A stretch of 64,000 bases of DNA from Spodoptera frugiperda (GCF_023101765.2 NC_064236.1:1054001-1118000); one strand, 5' to 3'; shown: positions 35,601-47,035, counted from the stretch's first letter. Numbers and translations: made by a program. Notes: a model not told the origin generated them from the sequence alone.

Positions 35601-35704
35601 TTACATTGTTTAGAAATAGTTCGTGACTGAACATCAAAACAACTGCTTACTTCGACAAGTTCATAAGATATCATTTTCACCGAGGTTACGTAAGTCTGAT
35701 TCAT
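31948..35704 (-). CDS. Gene B: unrecognised protein with helical segment and Ser/acidic-rich tail, at least four coding exons
   Basis: Four exons join in frame to about 396 residues: 35651-35704, 33265-33435, 32701-32993, 31948-32620. The family was not recognised. Residues about 58-105 (LNMAIDTLRWQLTQ|TEANRQMHIALLKQVV) look like an amphipathic helix or coiled coil split exactly by an intron. Residues 110-150 are Ser/Arg/Pro rich (REASPSSRSIDLPRSRS). The C-terminal 220 residues are rich in Ser, Asp, Glu and Asn, likely disordered, with a short hydrophobic motif DESGFSSMSSFQEIG at about 334-348. No signal peptide or membrane segment is seen. Inference: a cytoplasmic scaffold or regulatory protein. 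The first exon is the least certain, because other exons may lie between 33436 and 35650. Confidence 0.75.
32701..32993 (-). CDS. Gene B internal exon
   Basis: The acceptor CTTACTTTCAG precedes ACT GAA GCG. It encodes TEANRQMHIALLKQVVTFLS, RVKEHIE, then a Ser/Pro/Arg-rich stretch, and ends DSNGV plus two bases before GTAAAT. Phase 0 in and phase 2 out match both neighbours. Confidence 0.85.
33265..33435 (-). CDS. Gene B internal exon (start of helix)
   Basis: The acceptor TTTTGTTACAG precedes GCT CCA GAA. Fifty-seven codons run from APERIEQCSQLSK to MAIDTLRWQLTQ before a GTAAAA donor. Phase 0 at both ends. The helix continues directly into the next exon. Confidence 0.8.
34953..35030 (+). repeat. 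Lepidopteran dispersed repeat, partial
   Basis: AGCAGACGGTTCTCCTGATG, then AAGAATACGCTCCTTTCTTG: both ends of the family with the middle missing. Confidence 0.55.
35270..35536 (-). CDS. Candidate coding exon, possible alternative last exon or separate small gene
   Basis: The open frame reads TNPMLIESWTRGLLQKAVQG, LFRIEILKTYGNLCSK, then IPPKIVIDSIRYCEKSLQKV and LNAPLSASINLVILVQDQTF, ending NSICAQY and TAA. The composition is that of a folded helical protein and unlike random AT-rich DNA. The acceptor is weak: CACAAG in phase 0, or an upstream TAG. Joined to the exon at 35651-35704 it would give a protein of about 107 residues. The family was not recognised, and no minus-strand AATAAA is seen just after the stop. 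Confidence 0.5.
   Translation of the reverse strand: MESWTRGLLQKAVQGLFRIEILKTYGNLCSKAISKQADIPPKIVIDSIRYCEKSLQKVKELNAPLSASINLVILVQDQTFLNSICAQY
35651..35704 (-). CDS. Candidate first coding exon (MNQTYVTSVKMISYELVE)
   Basis: An ATG in the context GGCCATGA opens 18 codons that end at a good GTAAGC donor in phase 0. The upstream DNA (35740-35890) is the only strongly CpG-rich stretch nearby, as expected of a promoter. Phase 0 allows joining to the gene B exon at 33435 or to the candidate exon at 35536. Which one it joins cannot be decided from sequence alone. Confidence 0.5.
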
Positions 35705-35739
35705 GGCCCAAAAACTGTAGTGTTGTCTGACAGAATTGG

Positions 35740-35890
35740 CGGTTGCTCAGCTGCGTGCTGATGTGGTGGGGTTAGCGTTTCAATGAGTCGGGTTAACATC
35801 GTGGTGAGGCAAGCCCGTCATGCATAGCCGGCGACGCGTGACGCCCGCGTCCGGCCCGGGCCCTCGGAAGCATTAAGCGCCCTACCCTAT
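35740..35890 (-). promoter_or_regulatory. CpG-rich probable promoter of gene B
   Basis: The block around 35825-35875 is dense in CG dinucleotides and GC-rich in an otherwise AT-rich region. It lies directly upstream (minus sense) of the ATG at 35704. No TATA box was fixed. Confidence 0.45.
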
Positions 35891-36724
35891 CACAACGAAT
35901 AAAGGGAAATAGTATTGACACAAACTAAAATTACAAACTACTTTTATTTAAACGAATTTGTAAAAAATCTTCAAATTTTTGTCCATTACTTAATATGTCC
36001 GCTTCTGGCCAGACAAAGTTTCGTCAGAGCACAGTAGACGAGATATTTTTGTTATAAGCTGACAGGCAGCTGATGGGTTGAATCACAATTTGACCACCGC
36101 AATAGCGGAAACATTATGCAGATTTTATCGTACCAAGAAAGAGTATTGTATTCTTTAGTTTTATTCTCCTTGTTGGGAACTAAAAGGCGATATAATAGTG
36201 GTGAAACAAATAAGAAGTTTGTTTCTATTTTCATATTTTAACGCAGTGCTTTCAATAACTGAATCTTATCACTCTGTATAGCACTGAGCTTCTAGTATCT
36301 CACATGACCCACTATATGTGCATGGTCCTTTTGTAAAGCAACTGATGTCTTGTCACCGTTATTCAATGTCCATCACGGGTACTTTCTGTCTTTTTCGCAA
36401 TTATATTCCCTTCACCATACATGTGTCCGTTCATACTTTCATCTTGAATTATTATAACTACGTTTAGTCTGTAAATAGTCTTACAAATATCTCTTGCATT
36501 GTACTCTTTGTGACCACCGACAAGTGCCATTGTTTAAAATAATCCTTTGTGAACAAACGGGTTGTAAGTATTTGTAACGCTACGTAGATACTCGTACTCC
36601 ATGCTTTGTCTTTCTGTTTGTGTTTACTTAGCAAAAGCAATGTGGACTTCTTAATCTAAGTCTTGTTGCATCAATAAGTCTTCTCTCTTTTTTCTAGCGT
36701 TGATAAGTCTGCTTTTCGTCATGA

Positions 36725-36800
36725 ACCCTAAGCGGGTTGTGGCCGAAGATGGACCCCTACGCCAGACCGGTGAAGCGAAGATGTGGCCGAAGATGGGAGC
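36725..36800 (+). repeat. Dispersed repeat (GATGTGGCCGA..GATGGGAGC type)
   Basis: GTTGTGGCCGAAGATGGACC and GATGTGGCCGAAGATGGGAG occur in tandem here. It abuts the R1-clade fragment at 36811. Confidence 0.58.
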
Positions 36801-36810
36801 ACACAATCAT

Positions 36811-36950
36811 CAATCATCTAAGGACTTCTCTCGCCACGGGCAATGCAAGAGGGAGTGTCAGACTCTTACTGACTAAAAACCACCTCGTTCCTACTTCTGC
36901 TTTTTGAGCTGGAGCCCCAGTAAACCCATTAGGTAGTCCGCAGCTCCGGG
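36811..36950 (-). mobile_element. R1-clade-like 3' UTR fragment
   Basis: It contains the family core and the CAGCTCCGGG end. The poly(T) edge is missing. It lies directly after another repeat (36725-36800). Confidence 0.68.
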
Positions 36951-37710
36951 CTTATTCACTCTGACCTTGAAAAGACTTCAAGATATTTTACTAATCTGCA
37001 GAAAGATTCATTCATAACTCATGACCGACAAACTCTGGTAATGGATTTAACATGTAATAAATATCCTGTTGTAAAATTGTATTGTTGAAATATAAGTACC
37101 AATTGGCAGGATAAGTAAGTATACTCATTCCTCTCTGTTACAGTTTCCAGTTTCGATTTCTTGGCATACGTCCAAGTGGGTAGCGGGTGACAGTAATTGA
37201 TGATATGTGGGTTCTTATTCCATAACTCGGTCTATGCAACCGCAGCTGATGAAATATTTCTCAGGACATTTTCATTCATAGAAAAGGATTTATTTATAGT
37301 TCTCTCTACTATGTACAGTCTTGATCTTGACTATCTTTTGACAAAAGGGCTACCTTTTATAGCTTGAAATTATGAAAAAATTATCATCTATAGTGGCAGT
37401 GGCCCCAATCAGAAGAACTCATGCAGTGAGTGCATTCACAATCGGCGTATACGCAGTTTGAACTCAATGAGATTTAATTGATCTGGCCTGCACTGCTTAT
37501 ACGTAGATACACAACACAACCAAACCAATTTATCATACATTTCTAAAGTCACGTCACGTTACCAATGATCTCCAAAGGGATAGACAGAGTTCACATACAT
37601 CATACAATGTATCACCTACCGATCACCAGTTCCAGTTATCTTAGAAAATGAACCTGTTGTGATGTACCGGACGCAACTCCAAACTTCGTAAGAGTGAGAA
37701 AATTTTGAAA

Positions 37711-37760
37711 AAACGATAAAACTAATTAAACTTAGAGAAGTTTAATTAGTTTTATCGTTT
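37711..37760. repeat. Perfect hairpin, 23-bp arms, 4-base loop
   Basis: AAACGATAAAACTAATTAAA (first 20 of 23) at 37711-37733 pairs exactly with 37738-37760. Confidence 0.9.
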
Positions 37761-38011
37761 ATGTAGAGACATATAAGGGTGTTTTTCTAGAGATATGCTA
37801 TGAAGATACACAGCTCGAGTATGCGATGTATCGATAGTAGAGAAGCCATCCATAGCACACATCCACAGCACGCATCCATAGTACACATCTTTCCATATAA
37901 AAACATAGCTTAGCTGAGTCTGTTTCCACCAGTGCTAAGCTATGTGTACCAATACCAATGAATATGCTTGATGGAAGACAAACGCATCCATAGCACATCT
38001 CTTTTTTTATG

Positions 38012-38120
38012 GAATAGGTGGCAAACGAGCAAACGAGTCACCTAATCTCTGGTGGAAAAGCACCCTAAGGCCTATTGCTGCAGGCGGCAGTAGCTCTTAC
38101 TCCACACAGCCAATGAGGCT
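38012..38120 (+). repeat. Lepidopteran dispersed repeat, diverged
   Basis: GGCAAACGAGCAAACGAGTC then CACCTAATCTCTGGTGGAAA resembles the family but the inner part differs. Confidence 0.45.
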
Positions 38121-38735
38121 AACAATTTAATATTCTAATAAATCATACAGTTTCTAACAAACGCATAACATTTTGTCTCAATATAATTAGCACTATGCCT
38201 TTGAACTGTCTTTAAAACAAAACTGAAAATAGGCCGTTAACCCAGAAATGTGGGATCATTAAAATGTTATGTATGTTAATGTGTCTTTCTCAAGTTACCG
38301 GCTTGTTAGTTTATATCGTCTTAAATAATACAATTATTAGTTTCTTTTATCCGGCTTGTTGGTATAATTACTGAAATCGTATATGTCTCTAAAATTGCAA
38401 CTAACCGGTAATGGCGCTATTGGTCATCATTTCTTTATGATAAAACAGGATATAGGTATTTTGTTTATGAAAAGTTAATAGAACATTATTAAAATTATTG
38501 TTCATCTTTGCATGTGTAATTAATTTGAAAATGCCTGGTCTAGTCTACATCCCTTATACTCAGGCAGGCTTCTCCTTTGGAGTACCTATATGAATTTACA
38601 GTATTATTGCTTCTAAACGAATGGGATGGTTTTATTTTTTGCGGCAATCCGTCATCCGTCAAGACCACTTTGAAATATTTTTACAATAAGTATTGTAAGA
38701 CATACTAAATTAACTAAACATAATGGTTTACTCAC

Positions 38736-38826
38736 TTAGAAAACTCTGCGCGACGTCACTGCGTCTGCGTACGCTGCTCATGATGATGAGTCCCTCTGGA
38801 CTCAGTGTCACAGAGGTGATTCGAAA
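38736..38826 (-). CDS. Candidate exon (LSPEGLIIMSSVRRRSDVAQSFL)
   Basis: The minus strand is open across 30 codons (FRITSVTLSPEGLII then MSSVRRRSDVAQSFL) and ends at a good GTGAGT donor in phase 1. It could be internal (acceptor CTACTAG, weak pyrimidine tract) or a first exon starting at the Met of MSSVRRR. It is richer in CG than its flanks. The family was not recognised and no partner exon was found. Confidence 0.35.
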
Positions 38827-39657
38827 CTAGTAGAGCTTTTTCTCAATATATTTATATGAGTAAAGCATTATTTTAGTGAATGTAGAATATTGTTTCTCGG
38901 GTCGCAATTCGTTAAATATTTAAATTTTGACATTACTGGTTCTGCGTGATAATAATACTTATAAAATCAAATAAATGTATGTAGGCACTAACATCAAAGT
39001 TGTTTACAGTTTGGATCTGACTAGTTCAATACATAAACATGACATGTTGCCTGTCCCCTGTCCCATTTTAATATCAATGAGCAGCCTGCGCTCGTCGGTA
39101 AAAATGAATTATTCGGCGCAATTTTGAATCTTAAAATGTCACATTAAGCATTCAATTGTTTCTTCATCTGTTGTGTTATTGATAGAATGAGAGACCAAAG
39201 TACTTTGTGGTTGTTTATCCATAGTTTGAGTAAAAGGTACCTGAACTTTGCTCTATTTTCACTAGTACTATGATTTGAGTTTGAGTTATCAACAGTCCGT
39301 AACAGTTTACTATTGGACTATGGACCTCCTCTGCATAAGAGAGATTACTACCATCTCCTGTTTGGCAGATAGATTGAAGATGGCAATTTTAAACTCGCTT
39401 TCGCAAAGATCGTAGGATGGATCCCAACTTCATCAGAGAGCGCTGCTGTCTAGTTTCTATCGAATTTGCAGTTGCAAATTTGGTTGATTTTTGCAACAGC
39501 CGGGGAATAAATCTCTATAGAATATTCACAATAGTAACGTTTACAATCCGTCAGCAGGATTATGACAAAATATTACCAACATTTTTTTATTTAGTCGTAT
39601 AAGAGAATTACTTAGATAAAGCGAATGAAAGTATAGGAGTGGGTTGGTAACTACGTA

Positions 39658-39750
39658 ATTTCTAAGTATAAAACGCACACACAGAAGTGACGTCACGCGA
39701 TATTTCAAATCATTATATCGTCGAAAGTATTTGTTTTCGTAAGATAGGCT
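39658..39750 (+). repeat. Dispersed repeat, second copy, with TGACGTCA site
   Basis: AAGTGACGTCACGCGATATT and TCGAAAGTATTTGTTTTCGT match the copy at 18722. This copy contains a perfect TGACGTCA palindrome (a CRE-type site); the other copy has ATGACTTCATG at the same place. Confidence 0.55.
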
Positions 39751-40081
39751 ATAATTGAATAGACCATTTGATAATACTTCAAGTAATTTTACTTAAAATT
39801 TTAATTGCAATCAATAAAAGTATTTAAATACACAGGAATACCCAGGTTACATAGTTTCAATAAGTAAGTCTTTCTCTGGACGGTATCAATTCAAACGGTG
39901 ACTGTGCGTTGATAGCATGGTGCGCATGCGACGAGGCTTACGTAAGACACTTTTGCTATAAGGATTTCTGCATACGATCGCACTAAAGTATTAACAGAAT
40001 AATATGTGGATAATATGGAAAATTCTAAGAAATTTCACGAAAAATTACCGACCGATAAAAGTATCTACTGATTGGTAATAT

Positions 40082-40200
40082 GGGAGCCGGTAAACGAGCA
40101 GACGGATCACCTGATGGTAAGCAATCGCCGCCGGCCATGGACACCCGAAACACCAGAGGCCCTTATAAGTGTGTTGCCGGCCTTTGTAAGTTGCCGGTCT
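40082..40200 (+). repeat. Lepidopteran dispersed repeat copy
   Basis: Well-kept core GAGCAGACGGATCACCTGAT and GGACACCCGAAACACCAGAG. Confidence 0.72.
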
Positions 40201-40597
40201 GAATTGGTAACTCCCGTAAGGAATTTAAGAGTTTATAATTATTTTTTCGGTTTAATTTTTTTTCTGTTATTATTTTTTAGACGTCATGCTACTTAAATCA
40301 GTCATGTGCTCTCCCTCAAACACAAAGTCATGCTTCATATTTTTATAGAGACCGAGCTCAAACTGAGTACAATAAAGCTGAACCTTTTATTTCATGTGTT
40401 GTCAATAAACGCATTCCTGAGAGTGGAGGCGGCTCATAGTCCCACAACAGACTATTACAGGCTGTTGTACTTGTAATTGTTATTATCAAAGCAGACAATA
40501 GAAAAAGTCAATAATAGGTACTTTACGTTACTGGTCTCATTGGAAACGTAACGATCCATGACGCAATACTAGTAACAAATAAAAGTACGTTGGCAAC

Positions 40598-40692
40598 ATG
40601 GCGGCTGTATCGTGTGTATCGTGTGTGATCGTCCTTACGATTCCCCTCACGTGCCGAGATCGTGTCAGCTTCGTCTGCTTATATCAGATCCG
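40598..40692 (+). CDS. Candidate first exon (MAAVSCVSCVIVLTIPLTC)
   Basis: AACATGGCGGCT is a good start context. The 31 codons begin with a hydrophobic run that could be a signal peptide and end at a GTACGC donor in phase 2. That phase fits the candidate exon at 43211. The stretch is richer in CG than its flanks. There is no homology evidence. Confidence 0.22.
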
Positions 40693-41276
40693 GTACGCCA
40701 CCGTTTGTATTTAAAATACATTATCGTGCGGAACTAAAGTACACAGTTTCAAATATAAATTACTTAATAAGATAACTATATAAGACATCTTCGATTGCTG
40801 GCGATTGTATTTTACTTGGGTTGGGTGGCGAGCTATCGCCGTCCGCGGGCTCGTGCTTCGTCAGGGCTTGCCGCGACATCTATTCACATTAGACTTATTG
40901 CTTTTTAACTTTTTAAAAACAAAACTTTTATGCGATTCTATATACCTATACTACAAACTAAATAAAATCTTGTAAGAACCATCAAAAGACTACTCTGCTG
41001 AAAATTTGATGATGGAAAATATAACGGATGAACTTAAAAGAGTGCCCAAATAGATAGTTGAATTAACTAAAGTTTACCAATTCACATCCTTTGACTCAAA
41101 ACAACGAAACCATACCACAATACTTGGGATATTCGAGACTACAGCAACATAATGTTATGTAAACGCGGGAAGCACAAACATTTGTTTACCAATACGAAAT
41201 AAAGCCATCAACATTACATATACAACATACAACTGAATTTCTTTATCTTTTTTTTTTCTTTATCCGTTGGCCCGCA

Positions 41277-41458
41277 TTAGGATTTTCTCCTGTGTCGTGG
41301 GTGCGTTTACACACATACAATTTCACATGCACATGACACCCAAACCCGAAACAACAATTTCTGGATCACACAAAGAGTTGCTCCGTGCGGGAATCGAACC
41401 CGCTACACGTTGCACGGCAGCCAGTTGCCTAGCCACCGCGCCAACCATGCAGTCAACT
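41277..41458 (-). mobile_element. tRNA-derived SINE, family 2 (HaSE-like)
   Basis: On the minus strand the head carries GGTGGCTAGGCAACTGGCTG and the B box GGGTTCGATTCCCGC, then GAGCAACTCTTTGTGTGATC and ends CGCACCCACGACACAGGAG. A T run at 41250-41260 is the tail. It resembles SINEs described from noctuid moths; the name is from memory of the family type. Confidence 0.75.
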
Positions 41459-41479
41459 ACGTAAAACCCAGCAAGTAAA

Positions 41480-43190
41480 ATGTAATTTACATGCAAACTT
41501 TTACATTCATCATGCAAATTATTTGTTCAATTAAAGATTTATTGATAGTGCGGCTTCTAATTGTAATTTGAAATATGGTTACTTATCATGTCACGATTGG
41601 TAGTAATTTATTCGCTGCATTGCTTCTGCCGGCAGCGTAAATAATCACGCGGTTCATGCTGTATGGCTATGAAAGTAGAGGAAAATACGAGCGGTTCACA
41701 TAATCGATTGTTCATAAAATCCCTTAAAACCAAAGGATAGTTGGCACTAACGACACTCTTTGGGAGAGTAGGGGTGTATTTTGCTCTGCTATCACCTTAC
41801 AACATGCCGATTACTCCTGAAAATATCATACTTGTGCATTCGAACTTTTAAAATAAGAGAGTGAGAAAACTAAAAAAAATATATGCTGTAGATTTTAATA
41901 GAAACTAACAACGAAAATTGGTTTGAACCAGATATCATTATTAGTTTTTAAGAAATAAAACATTTTCAAAAACCGCAAATATAACTTTGTCGTTCATACA
42001 AACACTATGTAAAACCAAGTTATTTTATACCTTTTTTATATTATGTCATCTACTTGCTGCTACGGAACCCTTCATGGGCGAGTCCGACTCGCACTTGGCC
42101 GGTTTTTTTATAAATACCGTTGTTCTTATCTTCCAAATTAAAAGGTTTATCATTGAGACTTTGTAAAATCTATTTAGTATTTACTTAGATGTTGTAATTC
42201 TTCAGTAACAACATCTACAAACTATAAACGAGATATCAGTTATCAGCTTTCATTATCATCACATTGCAAAATAATTCAGTTACACGTTAAGTAGGTTAGA
42301 TACATTTTATATAGGGCTTACTTTCTTTATGTAATCATTTTGTAACGATTATAAGTTATCGTAGCAATTTGTTTCTTATATTTTTATCGATACTTTGTTC
42401 CTTATCGGTTACTTTGAGTGGTGAAGACTATCGTCTATATTTCAAGTATAGAGAGGTAGTAAGTGCGTGCACGTGTTTTCAGGTTTCATTTTTCACAGTT
42501 TACAGATTTTTATAAGTTAAGTCCATTATGGAAATGATATGATCATCATAACCCTGTCTACATCCATAGTTGGACATTGTTAAAGTTAAAATCTTCAATC
42601 ATTTTTATTTCAATTAGACCAGGAATTTACTTTAGAACGTCAAACAAAAGAATTAATTATAGCTATTTTCTCATTCCAAGGTGTATTGATGCCTCTAATA
42701 CAAAATCCTTTCACTATTGTATGTAAAGAATATTTTTGAGGACATTAGTTTACTGTAAGAAAATATCCACATCATACCATCGATAACAATAAATAATTGC
42801 CATCAATTGCAAAAACACGATAGGAATCTTTCTTAACGTGGTGAAGAAGAAACAATCACACGTTCTTAGCAATCTTGGAATAATTGTAATCTCATGCAGT
42901 GGTCGAGATCGCCAAGATATTAAAATAATTAATCTTTATAATAGACTGTTGCCACAAAATGATGTTTGATATGGAATCAAACGTTTACTGTTGCACGCAT
43001 GAGTAGGCGATTCTGTGCACCTACCGACGTTTACTTATCGCTGATCACACGATAATCACGAGCTGTCCTCACGATTAAAGATTATGATAATAATGCTCTT
43101 CAATTTCTTCTCAAAGTATTTGTGAATCAAAACAACGACCAAAAAGATTCTTCTCACAAATTACTTGCTTTTAAAGTGTCGCGTTTTTAA
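41480..43190. other. No gene recognised
   Basis: AT-rich DNA with one dispersed repeat end at 42048. If the candidate exons at 40598 and 43211 are real this is their intron. Confidence 0.3.
42048..42110. repeat. Lepidopteran dispersed repeat end (GGCGAGTCCGACTCGCACTTGGCCGG)
   Basis: TACGGAACCCTTCATGGGCG followed by AGTCCGACTCGCACTTGGCC and a T run: the familiar terminal segment of the same dispersed family as 3385-3510. Confidence 0.6.
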
Positions 43191-43210
43191 TAACCGGTTT
43201 TGTATTGCAG

Positions 43211-43352
43211 TTCACATCATCTTTTACTTTTTGTCACCCCATCTGACCTTGAAACGGAACCCTTCTTTAAAACAGATGCGGTCAGCATCTCTGCGAAATT
43301 GTCAAAATATCATTTTGTCGGTGGTATCAGGAAAGGCAGCGAGTTTCTGTGA
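43211..43352 (+). CDS. Candidate terminal exon (HHLLLFVTPSDLETEPFFKT)
   Basis: The acceptor TTTTGTATTGCAG precedes T TCA CAT CAT. The frame runs 46 codons (TPSDLETEPFFKTDAVSISA, then KLSKYHFVGGIRKGSEFL) to TGA. The phase fits the candidate exon at 40598-40692. The composition looks coding, but no family was recognised. Confidence 0.25.
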
Positions 43353-44435
43353 AAAATAGTCTTTAAGTTAAGAAAGGGCGTTTGGAAAACTTTAATCTTC
43401 AGTCTCTTAATGTTTGAAAAATAAACTAAACCGTGTAACCAGTTTAATTACGAAGCTGTAAGCCATGACAGTGCAGACACAGAACGGGCAGAAAGCTCCT
43501 CGCGTGTAGCGGTAACCTCTTTTCTCATGGCCCCAGCAATAGCTGGTCGTTGAAAAAGTATGTCGTCTCATTGTGATGTGATTTAACGTTCACACGGGAA
43601 ATATTTATAGTGCATTCTAATGTAGAAGAGCAGATATAATGAATTGATACTTATTTTTATATTGTGTCACTTTTTTGACTAGTAACAGTATCTAATGGCA
43701 GTTTTTCAAAACTTGGATGAGCTAAAGTTAACGAATGTTTTGTCTGCGTGTGTTGATGATCTATGTTAGGCTTTTCTCAAAGAGCTTGTAACAGTTTCTG
43801 TTTTTCATAAATCTTTGTAGTTTATTAGTTGCATCTATATATGATTAGGTTTTGGGTTCCTTCTAGAAGTGTACTCACTCCTGTGTAGGCTGCGCAGGCA
43901 TAACTTTATATTATTATAAACTTGGAATCAATCGTGCTGATAAAATTAGATCAATTACTTTTTTATTTTCTGCGGCTAAACCGTGGCAAAAAACATAAAC
44001 AAGGCCATTACGTTAGTGATGGAACCGCATTAGAGCTTGCCTGTGTCTAATAGTGGCAAGTAATCGATTATCCAACATTGAGAAACTTGTACAAATTATA
44101 TCGTTCCTTACGATCGCACCAATTAGGAGCCGTGTTATTATTGTGCTTACGACGTGCTGCGTATTTTGCGTAGTAAAACAGTATTAGCCACATTTATATG
44201 CGGAATGTATTGAAGTAATCTCTGCCGGAGATTTGTATTCATACATTGGAGAATGGTGCCTGCGATAATTAGGAAGTTTATGGAATAAAGCACAAAATAC
44301 CATTAAAAGACAAGTTTTTTCTCGTGGAAATCAAGAACCAGAAAGTTTTATAATGCAAACTGAGTAAAAGATTGCTGCTAACACTAGAACATCCCTAACA
44401 GATTATCTTTTTGCATTACCAATTTTCGTTATATG

Positions 44436-45165
44436 TCGACACCAGCAATTTATACTACGCTAACTCAAAAAAGCGTACTTTACAGTAGAGGTGTTTAAAG
44501 GGAAAAACGTGATAACTTTTACATTAATTAAGATACTTTTTTGAAATTTGGTATGCTTAATATTTAATTTATTCATTGTAATATCTCATATTTATATTTC
44601 CTTAATTATTTCAATTTTTTGATTTAGCGCAAGTTAGCCGTATATAAACGTAATTCATCAAAAAAATGTTACATCTTATACACGTCTAACTAATGTTAGC
44701 GTAGTGTAGTACGGGAGGTCGTAGTGCATGATCAATCATCTGATGCATATTTCAATATTTTTATAAAGAACATGTACTTACTTACAAAAAGAATAGTCAA
44801 CGTACCATTAATAAACTAATTAATACGTTAACACATAAGTATTTACTATGTAAAGGTCGCTAAGTAGTTCATTTTACAAACGAACAAGTATACACACGAA
44901 CGCACTAAACTACGCTAACTATGAGTTAGTGCAGTGTTGCACAGACTTTGACCAAAGTGATCCCCGCGCACACTCCGCTAATAATAGTTGGCGTAATATA
45001 AATCGAGTGATTTCAAAAAGTACCTTTACTTAGCGTTTTATAAGATTTGCAACTTTTTTATTTTTTGCATATTTCTTCTCATTTTTTTATGACGTATGTA
45101 AAAACACATTTTAAGCAACTTGGCATAAAAAAACGTTTTTACTTAGTATAAATTGCTGGTGTCGA
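44436..45165. mobile_element. MITE-like element with 22-bp terminal inverted repeats
   Basis: TCGACACCAGCAATTTATAC (first 20 of 22) at 44436-44457 is exactly complementary to 45144-45165. The motif ACTACGCTAAC occurs just inside the left end and twice more within, near 44693 inverted and 44909. There is no transposase ORF. No clear target-site duplication was found, so the class is open. Confidence 0.55.
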
Positions 45166-46049
45166 TGTGATGGGGAACAGACAGTTCGAGACAGAGTTAA
45201 GAGATCAGCCCTGCATGAAGACACCAATAAGAGTATTTTAAAACCTATGCAAATTGACATTGATATTGGAATACCCATGGACTTTGCTAAAAGTCTAAAA
45301 TCTTGAATCATCGACGAGTGACGACAGAACAGCAATTCTATTGTTACACTCAACTTGAAAGCTCACGGTAGGTTAGATCAATTTACGTGTGCATCTAGAC
45401 TTACAAGTTCAAAAACCTACAGTTGTATTTTTTATCTCTAAATATTCATAGGGCCACGCTCCGCCGCCACCGTCGAAACAATTTGCTGGAAGTACTTTGT
45501 TTTTTTATCGGTGAGACAGGTGTATATGAGTCATCCAGGCCGGATCCACCCGGGCTGAGTATGTGCGCAGTGCCCACCCATGTGGAACAACTTAATATGT
45601 ATTTATATCAAACGCCTTGGCATAGAAAGAGTTTACGCTACGTCAAACACCAAACCAAAAGGGTTTTGGTTAAATTAGATAATTAAGGAACCTTAGGGGT
45701 ATATGATGAGGCAGACTGCGTGAAGGTTGTCATTTGTGAGGCAGAAGATGTTTATGAGATTTAATAGCGCAAGACTGACGTTGGAGACAGAAAAACAACG
45801 GTCGTATAGGTTATTGTAAAGCTCGTGGATCAAGTTATATTATAGTACACAAACATGGGTGCACTCTCTGTCCCCTCACTTTCTGCACCCGGTAGGATAT
45901 TACCGGAGAGTGGTCAGGCGAGGCTCCAACGGCTTTACATACTTTCTGAGGAACTTGGGTGAAAACATCGCCGAACTAGGAGGTTCAGCGAAGTCAGGAG
46001 ACTGCCGGCTAAAAACTGCTATTTTTCATTAAAAATAATGACCTTTCCT

Positions 46050-46155
46050 TATTAGAGAAGGCCATTAACTCCTTGCCCAAAGACGCGGGAATCAAATCCG
46101 CGAGACATTACACCCAGCCGATAACCCAGTCACCGCGCCAACCGCGCTGTAATTA
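46050..46155 (-). mobile_element. tRNA-derived SINE head, family 4
   Basis: On the minus strand: GCGCGGTTGGCGCGGTGACT (A box region) and GCGGATTTGATTCCCGCG (B box), then GGGCAAGGAGTTAATGGCC. Only the head and a short body are present. Confidence 0.6.
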
Positions 46156-46915
46156 CCACGTAACCAATGAAGCATTGTCCATCAAATACCTTTCATTACC
46201 AGTAAATCAACTGCGATCAACTTTTTTACTGAGCAGTCACACCTAGAGGTTTGAAAATCAATTAAATTCCTGTTTTGTTACAAATGTAGTTGTACTAATA
46301 ATATAGTGGAAGGTAGTGAAGCTTGACTTTTGGTCCAAATCAATAATTATGTGGAAATAACGACTAGTTTTGTTGATTGATTGGTTCATAAGTGTCAGTG
46401 GGTTATCATCACCAAGAACAGTGCCACAATCTCCATGCTTAGCAAATGGGTTGGCAGTTAGCAAGTAGGTGCACTTACACCTACACCTACTTTTCACCAT
46501 TTGTGTTATAAATCCCATGTAATATGGGGGTGAGCCATTGCATTATACTAGGCACAACTCCAGATTTCGAGCTACTACTGAGACTAAGACTAGGCAGTAA
46601 TTAAGACTAGGTATGTATACTACTTGTATAGTCCTAAGTACTAATTCCTACTGCCTGGACGAAAATAATCTTGCGTGCTAAGTGCTAATTATATTCAGTA
46701 ATAAAAACTATTCGTGAAGTATGAACGACTCTTTGTTACATATTTTTAAACTGTCCGTTCCTCGTTTCTGGCCAATTAAGCAATGGAATCAGTTTTTATG
46801 TGATTGTCTGGTAATCAAGTCGATCAGGCAGTGTGGTGGTAACTGGATACCTGTCGACACCTGTTCTGTGAAGGTGGAGACATATGCTCCTCATCTGGTG
46901 TCGTATTTAGTAATA

Positions 46916-47035
46916 ACTAGCTTCTGCCAGTGGCTTCGATCGCGTCCCGTGGGATAAAAAGTAACCTATCACCCAGGTTAGCTCATAGCCTGTCTGTATA
47001 CCAATAAAAATCCGTCTGAAACTACAGTCAATGTG
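46916..47035 (+). repeat. Dispersed repeat (CTAGCTTCTGCCAGTGGCTTCG type)
   Basis: ACTAGCTTCTGCCAGTGGCT, then CTGTCTGTATACCAATAAAA and ATCCGTCTGAAACT. A related copy is at 47688-47835. Confidence 0.55.
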
